DNA from: Nothopassalora personata
Taxonomy: Eukaryota > Ascomycota > Dothideomycetes > Mycosphaerellales > Mycosphaerellaceae
Reading direction: 5' to 3'
Assembly (NCBI GenBank): GCA_033816765.1
Contig: CM066287.1
Span: 5,394,001 to 5,458,000 of the forward strand
DNA length: 64,000 bases
The notes beneath the pieces were generated by a model that was given only the letters and a program-made list of their open reading frames with translations, searched no databases and was not told the DNA's origin. A program made the translations under genes and the position numbers. How positions within the stretch are numbered: position 1 is the first letter of the stretch; each line of letters starts with the position of its first letter. This document shows positions 44,380-55,471 of this stretch, one piece after another.

Positions 44380-47300
44380 TCAGAGCAGTAGCCAGTAGTT
44401 CATGCAAACGCAATGGCGCTGAGCATGGAGCCACCACGGCGGCATCTCCCGTTGCTTCTCTTGTGGTAAGTCTTCCATAACAGATCCACACCGCCGACAG
44501 TGGCGGAGCGCGGCATCTGGTGCGATGGGCAGCTTGCGTATAACGTCGATGTGTCTTCCCGCCACGGGTCTGTTGCTTTTGACGGCCAATGACTCAGTCT
44601 GCCAAAAGTACAGCTTGCCCATGTCGGCGTTGTCAGTAAGCTACAAACAGAAGGGTGTCAGCTATACTCGAGAAGCGCGTGGCAGTGTCTCGGACGTGGC
44701 TCAAACATGGGAGCGAAGCGCATCGTACAGCGCGCGTCTCGAACGCTTCACCACTGTCTGGGCCACGCCTCGATGCCTTGGACCTTCCAGTACATCCATA
44801 CCTTGGGAAGGATTGTCTCCAGTAATTCTGGTACGACCGACTCCAGTTCGTTCGGAATTGTGCCGTCGACCATCATTGTGACTTCAAGATCGGCACGACG
44901 ATCCCCTGAAAGACCACTTTTCGCAAATGCGTCACGAACGGCTTGATCGAATTCTATAACCAGTTTCTCAAATTCGTGGTATTTGAATGGAATTTTGGAG
45001 GCCGATTCGAGGCTGGTGCTAATTTGTTGGCGATCGCTGACAGTTCGAGCACGTTCCTGCACACCTTGCAAGAAGTGGAAGTACTTCTGCACCAATGGTA
45101 GACAGAAACGAATCGCTACTCGCGTGAATGTGCAGAGTAGTAGATGGAACGCTACATTGTCCTCGCTCTCGCGGAGTTGAGCGAATGCTTGCGTTGGTGT
45201 GACGTCCTGCGATGAAGTTCGCTTGACTTCAGCAAAGGTCTGGACGATGTATATCATCAGGTTCGTGAACCACTCGATCACCTAAACGGAAGGGCGTTAG
45301 CCATACTCGAACACTACGTGTCAATGTCTCAGTAACTGCTGCTAAGCGGGCAACGCCGCGCGCAGACCTCAGACAAACGATGCCTTTTCCCCTTTGGACT
45401 AACTCACGCTGTGCAACGACACCAAAGTCTCCGGCGTCTGGACTCTCGGATCTGGCTTCATCAGAGTCTGCATCAGTGTTGCTGCGATGACCCGCAGGGT
45501 TAACAAGATGAAAGCGAATTGCGCCCCAGCATCGCGCGCGCCCGTCTTGTGATTCGTGCCCATTGCCAGCTGTGCACTGAGCGACCGTGGCACCAAAGGT
45601 TCGCGGAGTATGAACATCTGCTGCTTGGTCATTGGATCGGTCGCGTCAACTGGAGGCCTACAGACGAAGCGCAATATCATCTTCACGACCATCGCTCTGA
45701 GATCGGGCGACGCATCTTGCGGGAGCAGAGAAAGGGCCTCGTCGTTAGAGATGTTCTGTAAGCTGAGTAATGTGAACTCTCGAGCAACACAGGCTGCTGC
45801 AGCTTCCACATATGGCTTGCCGTTATCATTCATGGCTTGCCATCCGTGTGTAAAAGCCATACATTGACCAACAAGCTTGCCGCCAGGTCGAAATAGGGCC
45901 AGCGCGGCTCCGTCGGCGGACATCGCCACATGAATATTTTGGGCACTTGTAAGGTGCGCAAATCCAGCTTGCGGTAAGCCAGACACTGTTCCTGTGTCCC
46001 CAGAAAAGTGTAGTTCTGCCATACTTTGCCTGTCCCTGAGATCGAGCCCACCATCACTGGTTCCGAAGGCAAAGATCGTATCGTATACGATAGAACCGAA
46101 ACACAGTACGATTTTGTCTAACATGACATCGGCTTGTCGTCGGAGTACAGTGACCGGATTCAATACGCTCGTCGCGTCGCCTCCGGGCTTGAGCTTCTTG
46201 AAGCTGTCGTGCAAGGTTGGCGGCAGTGTCTCGATGTGCCAACGGGACACTATACTGAACGATTGCTGCCTCCCGCTGTTGTCTGTCGGGACATCGATAT
46301 GGGTGAAGACGGCAACGATAGTGGGCTGAGTCGAGCCTAGCTGTGCGGCTTCATGCACTACCGGCACAAGTCGCAATTGTGTTAATTTGGCGGATTCGGC
46401 TCGTTGTACATGTATGTGGTCATAGGTAGTCAAGTGATGAACCTGTAAGGCAGGCGCGACTATTGTGTAGTTGAGGTTAGGTCCTCGTGTGTGCTGAGCA
46501 GCGTTCCAGCTAATAGAGACCCTGTAGAGCCTGAAGCGAGAAGAATTGTCGAAAGTGATGGCAAGCAAATCAGCGCCATCATCACATATGTCGGCGTGGG
46601 AGATCAGGTCGTTCGATGAGCGTATTGGCTCCAGGGGAATGCTCGTCGACTGCCACCCGAGGCCTTCATTCTGATACAGCAAGGTGAAGACGCCTGAGCG
46701 CGTGATGTGAAGCAACGCATGTTTGCCCTCAGCAGGGTGGTGAGCTCTCAGGTTTGGCTGGTCTCGATTTCTCATGGTCACCTGCCATTTTTCGCCAGTC
46801 TTGACGGCCGGATCCACATAAGGTCCCTGAAGGCCAATGTCAGCATATTGACGCTTTTTGGAGTTCCAAAGGGCACAGCAGTGCTCACCCTAAGCTCAGT
46901 GGGATGCAGAGGCAAGAAGTGCAGGCCGACGATGGCGTTCAGCTCAGTCATCGGTCCAGCCGCGCGTACATAGTCACCGGGAGCTGGACCCATTCTACCC
47001 AGTGCACCTAAGAGAGTGTACATGTGGAGTCCCCCGACATGGTCCGCGATGGCCAGATCCATTCCCAGGCCGCTGAACTGGACATGGACGAACTTCCGAC
47101 CCTCGGGACCATCGATCACATGCTTGTTTGCATCGCTAATGTTCCATGAGGAGGCTTGGGCATCCCTGATCATGGCGTGGAACGTTACTCGGGAACCATC
47201 TTCAGAGATGCGGGCGATGCTGCCAGTATTAGCCCAAGCCAGCTTCCTGCACAAACTTGTTACCACAGCAGGACCAGTAAAGGGGCGACCTCTCCACTCA

Positions 47301-47537
47301 CGAGCAGCATCCACGACTTCGCAACTCGGCGACTCTGAGTATCGACTCCGTCGGTAGAGGAATTTGAGGCAGTGACACATTGAGAGCACCGTTCAACCCA
47401 CCATCAAGGGTGCCGGTCAGATCGCCAGTCAAGTCGGCGCCCAAGCCGTCAGCAGCATCGCCGAAAAGATCGTCCATGGCAGTGTCCATGATGCCAGCCT
47501 CAGCCAGCGCCGGCTCGTCTAGGGATGTCGAGTCCAT
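44380..47537 (-). CDS. med16: Mediator complex subunit 16 (Med16/Sin4)
   Basis: This is a tail-module subunit of the nuclear Mediator coactivator of RNA polymerase II. Five exons in phase: 47302-47537, 46889-47246, 45408-46826, 44802-45281 and 44380-44640, giving 917 residues. Exon 1 carries an acidic N-terminus (MDDLFGDAADGLGADLTGDL). The exon 1/2 join produces GCCSKLAWANTGSIARISED, a Med16 signature. The large exon 3 contains the beta-propeller-like core. The last exon holds the conserved C-terminal domain (MGKLYFWQTESLAV, HCRRCGSVMEDL, WWLHAQRHCVCMNYWLLL), with zinc-knuckle-like Cys pairs. The splice at LPK/LTDNAD (AAG|GTATGG) is needed to reach this exon. Introns 3 and 4 resemble each other (see the repeat entries). 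Confidence 0.9.
44641..44801 (-). repeat. Med16 intron 4, similar to Med16 intron 3
   Basis: This is a 161-nt intron (GTATGG...TTGTAG). Its last 51 nt, read on the minus strand from GAGACACTGCCACG to CCCTTCTGTTTGTAG, align with the end of intron 3. The first 47 positions match at 36, without gaps, including the shared block TCGAGTAT. An AAGGCATCG word is also shared in the 5' half. The similarity in non-coding sequence suggests a common origin. Confidence 0.65.
45282..45407 (-). repeat. Med16 intron 3, similar to Med16 intron 4
   Basis: This is a 126-nt intron (GTGAGT...GTTTAG). On the minus strand its last 49 nt (GAGACATTGACACG through CCCTTCCGTTTAG) align with the end of intron 4 in the same gene at 36 of 47 positions without gaps, covering the branch region GGCTAAC/AGCTGAC and the polypyrimidine tract. 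Confidence 0.65.
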
Positions 47538-48082
47538 AGTTGGCTTGCGTGTATCACACGAGGAAAGGCGTAGGGGCAATTTCGATGCATGAAAGTACTG
47601 CACTTGAGTCTAGAAGGAGCATGCTCGACGCGATCCAACGAGAAGTCCTCTTGATTGCAGCAGCTCGAGTGCCAAGACGTCACTGAGAAGACATGCTCTG
47701 GCGTCAATGCAAGTCTTGGAGTGGTTTTTGGGGGGGGGGGGGGTCTATCATATGATGCACAGTCGCACGGCGTGGTGTATAATAGACCTACGCTATGGCA
47801 AACTGATTGTGGTGAGTGAATGACAGCAATCATAGAGGTCCTCAATGAAAGGCTCGGAATTGCGGGGGTCAATTGTTGTTTATTCGGCGGCTGCAGCCGA
47901 CTTTACACGCCCAGCCTCCGTCTACATCCACGTCGAGCGCGTCCCTTCATTCACCGCACGCCCATCCCAGCCGTTACGCGCTTCCCGATTGCTATTGTCG
48001 CGATGCTGCTATTGTCGCTTTAGAAGGACCCTCGATATTTCTCCCTACTTCTCGAGGCCGGCGCCTACCCGCGATACGCATC
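47538..48082. other. Divergent promoter region med16 / sirtuin, with a G14 tract
   Basis: This is about 545 bases between divergent start codons. A run of 14 G residues lies at 47730-47743, directly after TTTTT. No gene was supported in it. Confidence 0.6.
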
Positions 48083-50251
48083 ATGACGCTGGACTCGGAC
48101 TCTGCGACGTCCTCTCTTTCCTCGCCGCTCTCTTCAGTGCCTTCCAGTCCGCCCTCGAGCCCGCTATCGTCCCTGGCATCGCTGTCTCCGTCACCTCCGC
48201 CGCCCGATGTTTGCGAGATGCTTTACCTGACGCGCGCAAACTCTCCGCCCTGGCCTTCACCACCGGCATCCCAGAACACCTCACACCGCGGCTCTCCTGC
48301 GACAGATGGCATGGCCTCCAGCACAGATGCCGAGAAAGACGGTCCACCACCTGCGAAAAGGAGACGGATATCAAAACAGCGCACAACCGAGTATCTAGAC
48401 CTGCGCAAAGCCACTGTGGATCCTGAACAACAACCACAACTAGATCGTCTGCTTAATGTACTACACAAGCGCCAGAAGATTGTCGTCATTGCTGGCGCCG
48501 GCATATCAGTGTCTGCAGGCAGTATGCGCATATCCCTCTTGCCATGATCATGACGCGTTTAATTGCTGACACCTCTCATAGTCCCGGATTTCCGCTCATC
48601 GCAAGGCATGTTTCGAAGCTTGAAGGAAGAATACAACCTGAAAGGATCTGGGAAAGAATTGTTCGACGCGTCTGTCTACAAAGATGACAACTCTACGTCG
48701 TCCTTCCACGATATGGTCAGCACCATGTCGCGTCTCACCAAGGACGCCAAGCCCACCGCATTCCACCACATGTTGGCCACCATTGCCCAGGAGGATCGTC
48801 TACTGCGCCTGTACTCACAGAACGTCGACGGCATTGACACATCACTGGCACCATTGAAAACGAACGTCCCGCTTCGCAAGTCTCAGGACGATGGCAAATG
48901 GCCTCGAACTGTACAGCTCCACGGCGGCCTCGACAAAATGGTGTGCTCGAAATGTCACGAACTAACGAACCTTGATCCGGGACTTTTCACAGGCCCGATT
49001 GCGCCGCTGTGTCCGAGGTGTGAGGAGATTAACGACATCCGCACAAACCATGAGGGCAAGCGAAGCCACGGCATTGGCAGGTTGCGACCACGTATGGTAC
49101 TATACAACGAGCACAACCCGGACGATGAGGCGATTGGAGCAGTCACGAAAGACGATCTTCGCAAAAGGCCAGACGCAGTCATTGTGGTCGGCACAACGTT
49201 GAAGGTTCCTGGTGTCCGCAGAATTGTTCGAGAGATGTGTGCGACCGTACGCGACCGGCGAGGTGGAGTCGCAATCTGGATCAACAACGATCCTCCGCCC
49301 ACAGGCAAGGATCTCGAGGACTGCTGGGATATCATCATACAAGGACCAAGCGACAAGGTGGCGAGACATGCAGCCATGCGCAAGTGGGATGACCCTGTGC
49401 TGTCCGAGTCGTACTCAGAAGTCAGTGAGGAGGACGTTAGGAAAGCCGCCAAGAAGACTCTCAGCGTTGCGCTTTCGCCTAAGTGCGCAATCAAACACGC
49501 CATCAAGGAGCCTTTACCGTCAACCTTGCACAAGAACAACAGCTTCAGACCACCCTTGCCCACGGACACGCCACAGAAAGCACGGGATCATGGTCCTAAA
49601 GATTGGAGTCCGATTGTCAGCCGAACCTCATCTATACTGCCCAGCATTGAAGATGACACTTTTGACGGTGATAGTATTGCCGTTACCTCCTCAGGTACCG
49701 TCCCGGTTGCAGGCTTGTTAACACCATCGAAGTCACGCAATAATTCACCGGCCAAGAAAGATCCAGCGAAGAAGAAACAGATCACATCGATAGCAGATAA
49801 GCTCAACGATGGCGCCAAGAAGGAACAGATCGCCGCGAAGGTCGCAAAGAAAGCAGCACGCGCCAAGATGACCAAGAAGAGCAACGTCAAATACGTGAAG
49901 CCACCTCTCGGGCAGAAGAAGACCCAGGTCACGGCCAAGGCACAGTCCAAGGCAAAGACAAATTCATTGACAAAGTCCTTCAAGCCCAGCAAGGCCTCGA
50001 AATTGGCTGGGAAGACTGATAAGAACGACCTTCCAAGTCCAGCTACGAGTCCTAACAAGCTGTGTCAAGTCTCCAACGCATCCTCAGAGCCCATGCATCC
50101 ACTGTCACCGCAGGACCCACGCATCAATGGCTCGCCATTCTCAATATCGAACGATCTGGATATAGGCGGGGCGTTTGAAAAGCTGCCATATTCCGAGAAC
50201 CAGAGGAGGAGTTCCAAGACTCGGATGAACGTTTCCAGCCTCATCAACTGA
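48083..50251 (+). CDS. NAD-dependent histone deacetylase, Hst3/Hst4-type sirtuin
   Basis: This is a class I sirtuin of the Hst3/Hst4 group, which in yeasts deacetylates H3 lysine 56 in the nucleus. Exon 1 is 48083-48521 and exon 2 48582-50251. The intron at 48522-48581 (GTATGC...CATAG) completes GAGISVSAGIPDFRSSQGMF. The 702-residue product has a Ser/Pro-rich N-terminus, a basic KRRRISK cluster, and the sirtuin core. The core has the NAD motif GAGIS, SQNVDGID, catalytic QLHGG, a four-Cys zinc site (CSKC...CPRC) and VGTTLKVPG. A roughly 230-residue Lys/Ser-rich tail (KKAARAKMTKKSNVK) is probably disordered and nuclear. The catalytic and zinc residues are intact. Subclass assignment rests on the long insertion after QGMF and the overall architecture. 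Confidence 0.92.
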
Positions 50252-50486
50252 TCGACACATCACATTTGCTTTATCTGCTAAATCTTATTTCACCCTAGCG
50301 CTTGCGTTGATGGTGTCTCGCTGGCCCATGGTCAGCCACAGGCTGCCACTACTCAGCATGTGCAAGCACTGGAACAATGTCTGCGTCTTTGTTAGGATCG
50401 CATGAGAGATACCCATTTCGAGTATCGCTATACAATCAATCTAATGCTGTTCATACAGTCATTTCGCGGCGTTATGCACACGTCTC

Positions 50487-51356
50487 TCATGTCTTTTTGG
50501 GTATCGGAGCTCGTTCTGCTGGAGGTAGGATGTGTCCTGCGCTATCTTTCAGAGTGACAAGCCGAGGAGGCGGAGTATGGTTCGTGGACGTTATGCGCTT
50601 GCCTCCTGCTATGCTGCTCCCTTCTTCGCTGCTGTCACCTCCATGATCCATCTCTTGTTCGTACTGTCTTCTCCGCTCCTCTTCTCGCATCCGCCTTCGA
50701 TCGCTCTCTAGCATGCCTGCGTTCTCATCCTCGTACTCATCCTCCTCTAGCAATTCTCCGTCTGCAGTGTCATGATCTGGAGGTGAGATCCATTCTCTTG
50801 GAACAACACAAGGTAGCGCAAGGCCAATGCTTGCTGCGCGATTGAGCCAAGCCGGCGCAGGTCTCGACGTGAGCCTTTCGCAAAGCGCAGATGTGAAATG
50901 GTTGCAGTTGTGTGTCAGGAGGTTGTACGTGGGCCCCAGGAACTCATCGGAGACTTGTTTTATGATGTCGGTGACCTCGCGTTCCGTGTGGAATGTGAAG
51001 CCTTGGAGGATATTGACGCGGAAGGTACCTCCTGGTGGCTCGTAGCGAGGTTTCGTCCAATATACGCCTGTCACGCCTCGTTTGTTGTGGCCGCCGTATG
51101 CATACTCGCGTCCGTTTATCACGACTCCACTGTGGAGAAGGCTACCGCCGACGGTCCAGAGGAAAGATGAAAGCCTGCCCGGCTGGCGCATTACTTAGTG
51201 TGTGTGTACACATCTACCGAGAAACAGGAACTGACTTACGGGTAGGAGATCGTAGACATTTATGGTAATCTCTGTCTTCTGAAGCGCTGCTGAAGGCCGG
51301 CCTGTGATGGAGGATGACTTGCGCGTGCGATTCGGCTTGCTGGCAGCGGAGGGCAT
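50487..51356 (-). CDS. PPPDE-domain peptidase (DeSI-type deSUMOylating/deubiquitinating isopeptidase)
   Basis: This is a papain-like thiol isopeptidase of the PPPDE/DUF862 superfamily, which removes SUMO or ubiquitin from proteins. Exon 1 is 51240-51356 (MPSAASKPNRTRKSSS...INVYDLLP) and exon 2 50487-51182. The intron at 51183-51239 (GTAAGT...GCCAG) is phase 0, giving the family motif DLLPPGRLSSFLWTVG. The 270-residue product shows the catalytic His in SLLHSGVVINGREYAYGGH and the catalytic Cys in YNLLTHNCNHFTSALCERL. A conserved segment WLNRAASIGLALPCVVPREW follows. The C-terminal third is acidic and coiled (LLEEDEYEDENAG, RRRMREEERRRQYEQEM). The dyad is complete, so activity is likely. The substrate class cannot be told from sequence. 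Confidence 0.9.
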
Positions 51357-52047
51357 ATCGGTCGTCGGATTCGTTAGGTCGTTGACATCGGGGAGTGAAG
51401 ATACAGTGCAGTTGTTTCCTGTGAGATTCGTCTAGGTCAAGATGAGGTTAAAATGCAGGCGACGAGCACACGATCTGGAGCTTGAAGTGCCCCACCTGTT
51501 GGCTTCACCTGATGCGGCGCAGGGATCTCACCTGGCGAATTACCTCAGCGAGCTCAGACGCGTCTGGCAGCGAGGCTGAGATACTCAGATGACGGCGACA
51601 AGCTTCTTGTGTTCCAAATGTGGTTGTGATGAAATATCTAACCACAAACATCAACGACACATGGTCACGATGTGCCGAGTAATACTACCTCGACCTGACC
51701 CGCTCCACCGCGGTGGAACGCAGCTACTGCACTGCTGTCCCGGCTTCTACCGGCGTTGAGCCAACCAGCGCTGACCATATGCGTGAGAGCTCATTCGAGA
51801 GTGTTGCATGAGGCAGTCGACTGAACCATCGAGCTCATCTGCGCTTTCAGCCTCGCCTGACGCGGCGCGCTTGATGCCTAATTCTAATCCTGTCGACAGC
51901 TTATGGCCATAGCTGTTCATCTCGACAGCATGGTCCTGGTCGCGGTCCAAAAACGCTCGCCGCTTTCTCAAACTTGAGTAGCTCTCGTCTCATGCGTTCA
52001 GGAAGTCCTTGGAAGATTTATCGTGGACACCCGTACTTCCTGCATCG
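51357..52047. other. Intergenic region with a 14-bp palindrome
   Basis: This stretch of about 690 bases holds a perfect 14-bp palindrome TCCACCGCGGTGGA at 51704-51717. A related word, TCCACCTCGGTGGA, with similar flanks (CCTGACC...GCT) occurs at 55304-55317. A 74-codon minus-strand frame at 51747-51971 has no recognisable family and is not called. Confidence 0.5.
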
Positions 52048-52767
52048 TTACGTTCCATTCATGGCCGTGTCTTCTTCCGCCGCGGCTTCCTCGCCAGCCC
52101 ACCAAAGCGTCGGCCCTAGACCGGCGTGCATCATGCTGCCTCGAATAAGGTAAGGAGCCTGGCGTCTAGCAATCTCCTCTTCCTCGTCGGTGGCGTATGT
52201 CTGCGACTTCAATGCATCGGGCGATACGTCGGTCCATACTTCCGCCTCAACTCGAACCATGCAGGTTTCTGCCACGTCAAAGTAGAATTCGTTAAAGCTT
52301 CCTTCCCCATTGTCTGTCTTCCAGACCCAAGCCCACTGATCACTGTCGTCCTGCTTGTATTCTGTATCCTCGAACATGAGTTCCATGGGTACATGAATGT
52401 CCTCGAAGAAATCTGCGGAAAGTGTGATCCCACTGAAGTCGGCCTTTGTAATGGTGGCCCGAATAATTTCGCCACGAAAAGGTCGGAAGACAACGAGTCG
52501 GAAGTCTACGTTGACATTCACGATCCCAGTCCCGTGGCCGATCAGACCCTCAGATGCTGATATGAGCGAGTGAAAGCCTACACAGAGGCCGACCTTGTGG
52601 ATGACTTTGTCCGCATACTTCGCATTGATGTAATCCTCGATCGAGCGCATGCTCGGCTTCGAGAATTCAGTGGGCTGGATCTGCACCACATCGGCCAAAG
52701 TGACCTTGAGATTTGTTAGTCAGGAATATCGTCCGGTCCATAGGCCGTCACAGACCAGTGTGTACAT
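52048..52767 (-). CDS. rpc25: RNA polymerase III subunit Rpc25 (RPC8, Rpb7-like)
   Basis: This is the Pol III stalk subunit that pairs with Rpc17 and acts in tRNA/5S initiation in the nucleus. Exon 2 (52048-52704) encodes VTLADVVQIQPTEFSKPSMR, then KYADKVIHKVGLCVG (Rpb7-like tip domain), VNVNVDFRLVVFRPFRGEII (S1/OB fold), and WVWKTDNGEGSFNEFYFDVA. It ends near LGPTLWWAGEEAAAEED, with WW conserved at the Rpc25 C-terminus. The proposed exon 1 is only 12 bases (52756-52767, MYTL), which restores a 13-residue spacing to the conserved DVVQI motif. Its donor GTCTGT is weak, while the branch CTGACTAAC and acceptor AAG are adjacent to exon 2. The product is 222 residues, about the family length. The start exon is an inference. 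Confidence 0.88.
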
Positions 52768-53144
52768 CTCGAAGTCCGGAGCACGACCTTGTCGTTTTGC
52801 TATCGAGAGTCCGGGTGGTATGGCACGTTCACAATTAGGAGACCGCAGAAGCTCATTGCAGTGCCTTCATTGCTGTCTACGTGTGCTTATGTAGAACGTG
52901 AAGACACGATTTGATGGTCGGGTGAACTCGTGATATTCCTGACCCTGGTCTAGTCATATCGAAAGAAAAGTACAGGGGTCTTAATTGAACAGCACGAGGC
53001 GGAGAGCGGTCCGGCGCCACAAAGTTGTTCCTTCGTCCTTCCAGTTCTTTACGACCTTCCCAAACATACAAATCTATGGTGTATGAATCGATTCGAGACA
53101 GCATCAGAATAAGCATGATACTCAACCGCGCTCATCATTGAAGC
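52768..53144. other. Divergent promoter region rpc25 / NUFIP1-CCCH gene
   Basis: About 375 bases separate divergent start codons. No coding region, tRNA or repeat was recognised. Confidence 0.5.
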
Positions 53145-54782
53145 ATGAGTGGGTTCCATTTCCCTCCTCCGCCACCGCCTCCACCCAAACCTGCCGCCTC
53201 TCCCGCCAATGTCAGTACAAGCCATCAAGGAAACGATGGCCGTGGACGCGGGCGAGGTCGAGGTCGTGCTGGTCAGAGTCGCGTTGGATATGGCCACATG
53301 CCACAACGAGAGCAGATTCAACGGTACAGTGCACATCAGCCTATGAATGGCCCAGCATCGCAACATGGCACTCCCAGCTCCGCGTCCGGGACCTCCTTTC
53401 AGAGCCATACCCAGGACTTTTCATCCGCCATGACTACAGGATTACCGCCTGGCTCGTACATAAATCATGCGTTCCAGCGGCGTCTAACTGCTAGCTCTAC
53501 TAACGTGTACTCTAACAAGTCGCACGATAACCATGCATCCAATCATACACAATTCTCCACAGCTTCAGCCTCCGGATACCCTAAACGGGATGCTGCCGGT
53601 CAGAAGCGTAAGCTTGATGCACTGCGCGGTTCGCCGCCTCAAGAGAGGAAGTCGAAGCCTCCTACAGCTCCAAGTGTACCCAGCTTTGGCGCCACTCTTG
53701 CTCCGTTCAGATCTGGGACATCCAAGGCCACAACGACTACAGAGCTCATGAAGAGATCTGCGAACGTTCTTGGACTCACGCCGCAGGATGGTGAATTGCA
53801 ATACCCATCAGATAGTGAAGGCGAGGAGGAGGGCCTTGACGAAGAAGCCATGTGTGCTGAACTTGGCTCAAACCTGACCTTTGAGCACAATGGAGCAGTG
53901 TTGTCACTCAAGACAGCAGCAGATCTTGCCGCCTGGAAAGCTGAACGCGCCAAGAACTTTCCTACGAAGGCTCGTATGGCTGCGAAGCTGGAAGAGAAAC
54001 GACATCTGGGAGAGGAACGGCATAGGCTGCTGACAGAAGCGAGCGAGGCCTTACGATGCGCAAGGACGCAAAACCACCAAGCTAGAAGAGGCACAGCCGC
54101 AAAACTCACTGGCAAGTCTGCGGTGAAATCGTCACAGGGCGAAATGTTGGCCAATCACGATGCCGCAAGCCACATGAAGCCTACGGTATTATCCTCAAAG
54201 CCCGCCACAAGAACATCTCCGGCAGTCGCGACGCAAGAATCTGGGAGCACAGTCTCGAACGACGAGAAGTCTCAGCTACCCAAGGACACATCAACCACTG
54301 GCTCATCAGACCATGTTGATCCTGTTGGCAAACCGGCTGATGACGAGCACGTGAATGACGAGGAGATGATCGAGGACTCAGACAAGGCCTCTACTCTGTC
54401 CGATAATTCGTCGGACGTTTCCTCCGAGTCATATTCCAGCGAAGACTCGGATGATGGACCACCAGAAGAGACGACATCAAAAGCGAGTACAAAGTCGCAA
54501 GACATATTGTGCCGATACTTTCTTGCGAGCGGCTACTGTAGAGACGGAGACTCTTGCAGATACAAGCATGAATTGCCTGCTGGGCACAAGCAACGACAGC
54601 CCAGGCCTGCAGCTCAACAGCAAGACCGAGATCCCTACAAGCCACGCTTTGACAGCTCCGCGTCTGCTCGAAAGTCGATCCATGACCGTTTGCTCGAACA
54701 AGAACAGAGTAAGGAGGAAGAGCTGGCACTGCAGGTCATCAAGTATTTGGGGACAGCTGGACTGTTCGCAAAGAAGCAGTGA
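53145..54782 (+). CDS. NUFIP1-domain protein with CCCH zinc finger
   Basis: This is a single-exon, 545-residue nuclear-type protein. The N-terminus is Pro-rich (PPPPPPPPKPAASP), then RGG-like (GRGRGRGRGRAGQSR). A middle segment, ALSLK-like VLSLKTAADLAAWKAERAKN then FPTKARMAAKLEEKRH, matches the NUFIP1/Rsa1 conserved domain. Yeast and human members of that family assemble box C/D snoRNPs with the R2TP chaperone. An acidic Ser-rich stretch (SDNSSDVSSESYSSEDSDD) follows. Then comes one C-x8-C-x5-C-x3-H zinc finger (CRYFLASGYCRDGDSCRYKH), and a C-terminal helix ending LGTAGLFAKKQ. The combination of NUFIP1 domain and CCCH finger is common in filamentous fungi. The snoRNP role is inferred from the domain. 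Confidence 0.85.
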   Translation: MSGFHFPPPPPPPPKPAASPANVSTSHQGNDGRGRGRGRGRAGQSRVGYGHMPQREQIQRYSAHQPMNGPASQHGTPSSASGTSFQSHTQDFSSAMTTGLPPGSYINHAFQRRLTASSTNVYSNKSHDNHASNHTQFSTASASGYPKRDAAGQKRKLDALRGSPPQERKSKPPTAPSVPSFGATLAPFRSGTSKATTTTELMKRSANVLGLTPQDGELQYPSDSEGEEEGLDEEAMCAELGSNLTFEHNGAVLSLKTAADLAAWKAERAKNFPTKARMAAKLEEKRHLGEERHRLLTEASEALRCARTQNHQARRGTAAKLTGKSAVKSSQGEMLANHDAASHMKPTVLSSKPATRTSPAVATQESGSTVSNDEKSQLPKDTSTTGSSDHVDPVGKPADDEHVNDEEMIEDSDKASTLSDNSSDVSSESYSSEDSDDGPPEETTSKASTKSQDILCRYFLASGYCRDGDSCRYKHELPAGHKQRQPRPAAQQQDRDPYKPRFDSSASARKSIHDRLLEQEQSKEEELALQVIKYLGTAGLFAKKQ

Positions 54783-55471
54783 TAAATATTGTAGCTCCGG
54801 TGCTACATGTGCAGTATAAATATCATGTCAAGATCCCAAGGGGAGTGTTGATCTTTCCTGCAGGTTCCACGTGCCGCGAAGCGGATGCATGCCATAGCCG
54901 TCTTGCCGTTGTTGTGCGCACAATATGCCGTCACTCGTCGCACAGAGCATTCTTCCACAGGATTCGTCTAAGATGTAGTGGGCTTATCAATCCTCGTTGT
55001 CTAGATGCGATCTTCACGGGTACCCATCGGTACATTACCATTTTCTTCTCCACAGTCGGCACGCGGCATCCGAAGAAGGCACGCAGGATTCTGTTCTGCG
55101 GGTTGTAACCCTTTTGTTGGGCCGCAGCTAAGAAGCACCTCCACTGCTGCACCGCGGCGGATCCTCTCGTATTTGAAAACTCGAGATCGGACATCGGCCC
55201 CGGTACTTGTCAACAAGTCGGCCATCACCAACGGTAGCCGGCAGTAGCGCGGACGACTTCAGAACGTATGGATTAAGTAATTCGGCTCATCCTGACCTGC
55301 TAGTCCACCTCGGTGGAGTCTGGTCGATGTTTTGATTCTATTTCTCTTCGTGGAAATTTCACCGACAGCTCTTCCAACCAGAAAATCGCGCCAGGCAGAC
55401 AGGACTGCAGAACAACACTACACCTTCGAAGTCGCATTGCCATTGCTTTCGTTATATCATAATCAGCCATC
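54783..55471. other. Intergenic region upstream of the MFS transporter gene
   Basis: About 690 bases in tandem orientation. The near-palindrome TCCACCTCGGTGGA lies at 55304-55317, about 155 bases before the MFS start. It has flanks like those of the palindrome at 51704. No gene was recognised. Confidence 0.5.

Noticed and set aside
47845..48426. 193-codon plus-strand frame upstream of and overlapping the sirtuin start
   Set aside because: It is a different frame over the Ser/Pro-rich sirtuin N-terminus and leader. The sirtuin frame is clearly the coding one.
51747..51971. 74-codon minus-strand frame between the PPPDE and rpc25 genes
   Set aside because: There is no recognisable family and no supporting splice or start context. 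It was left as intergenic.
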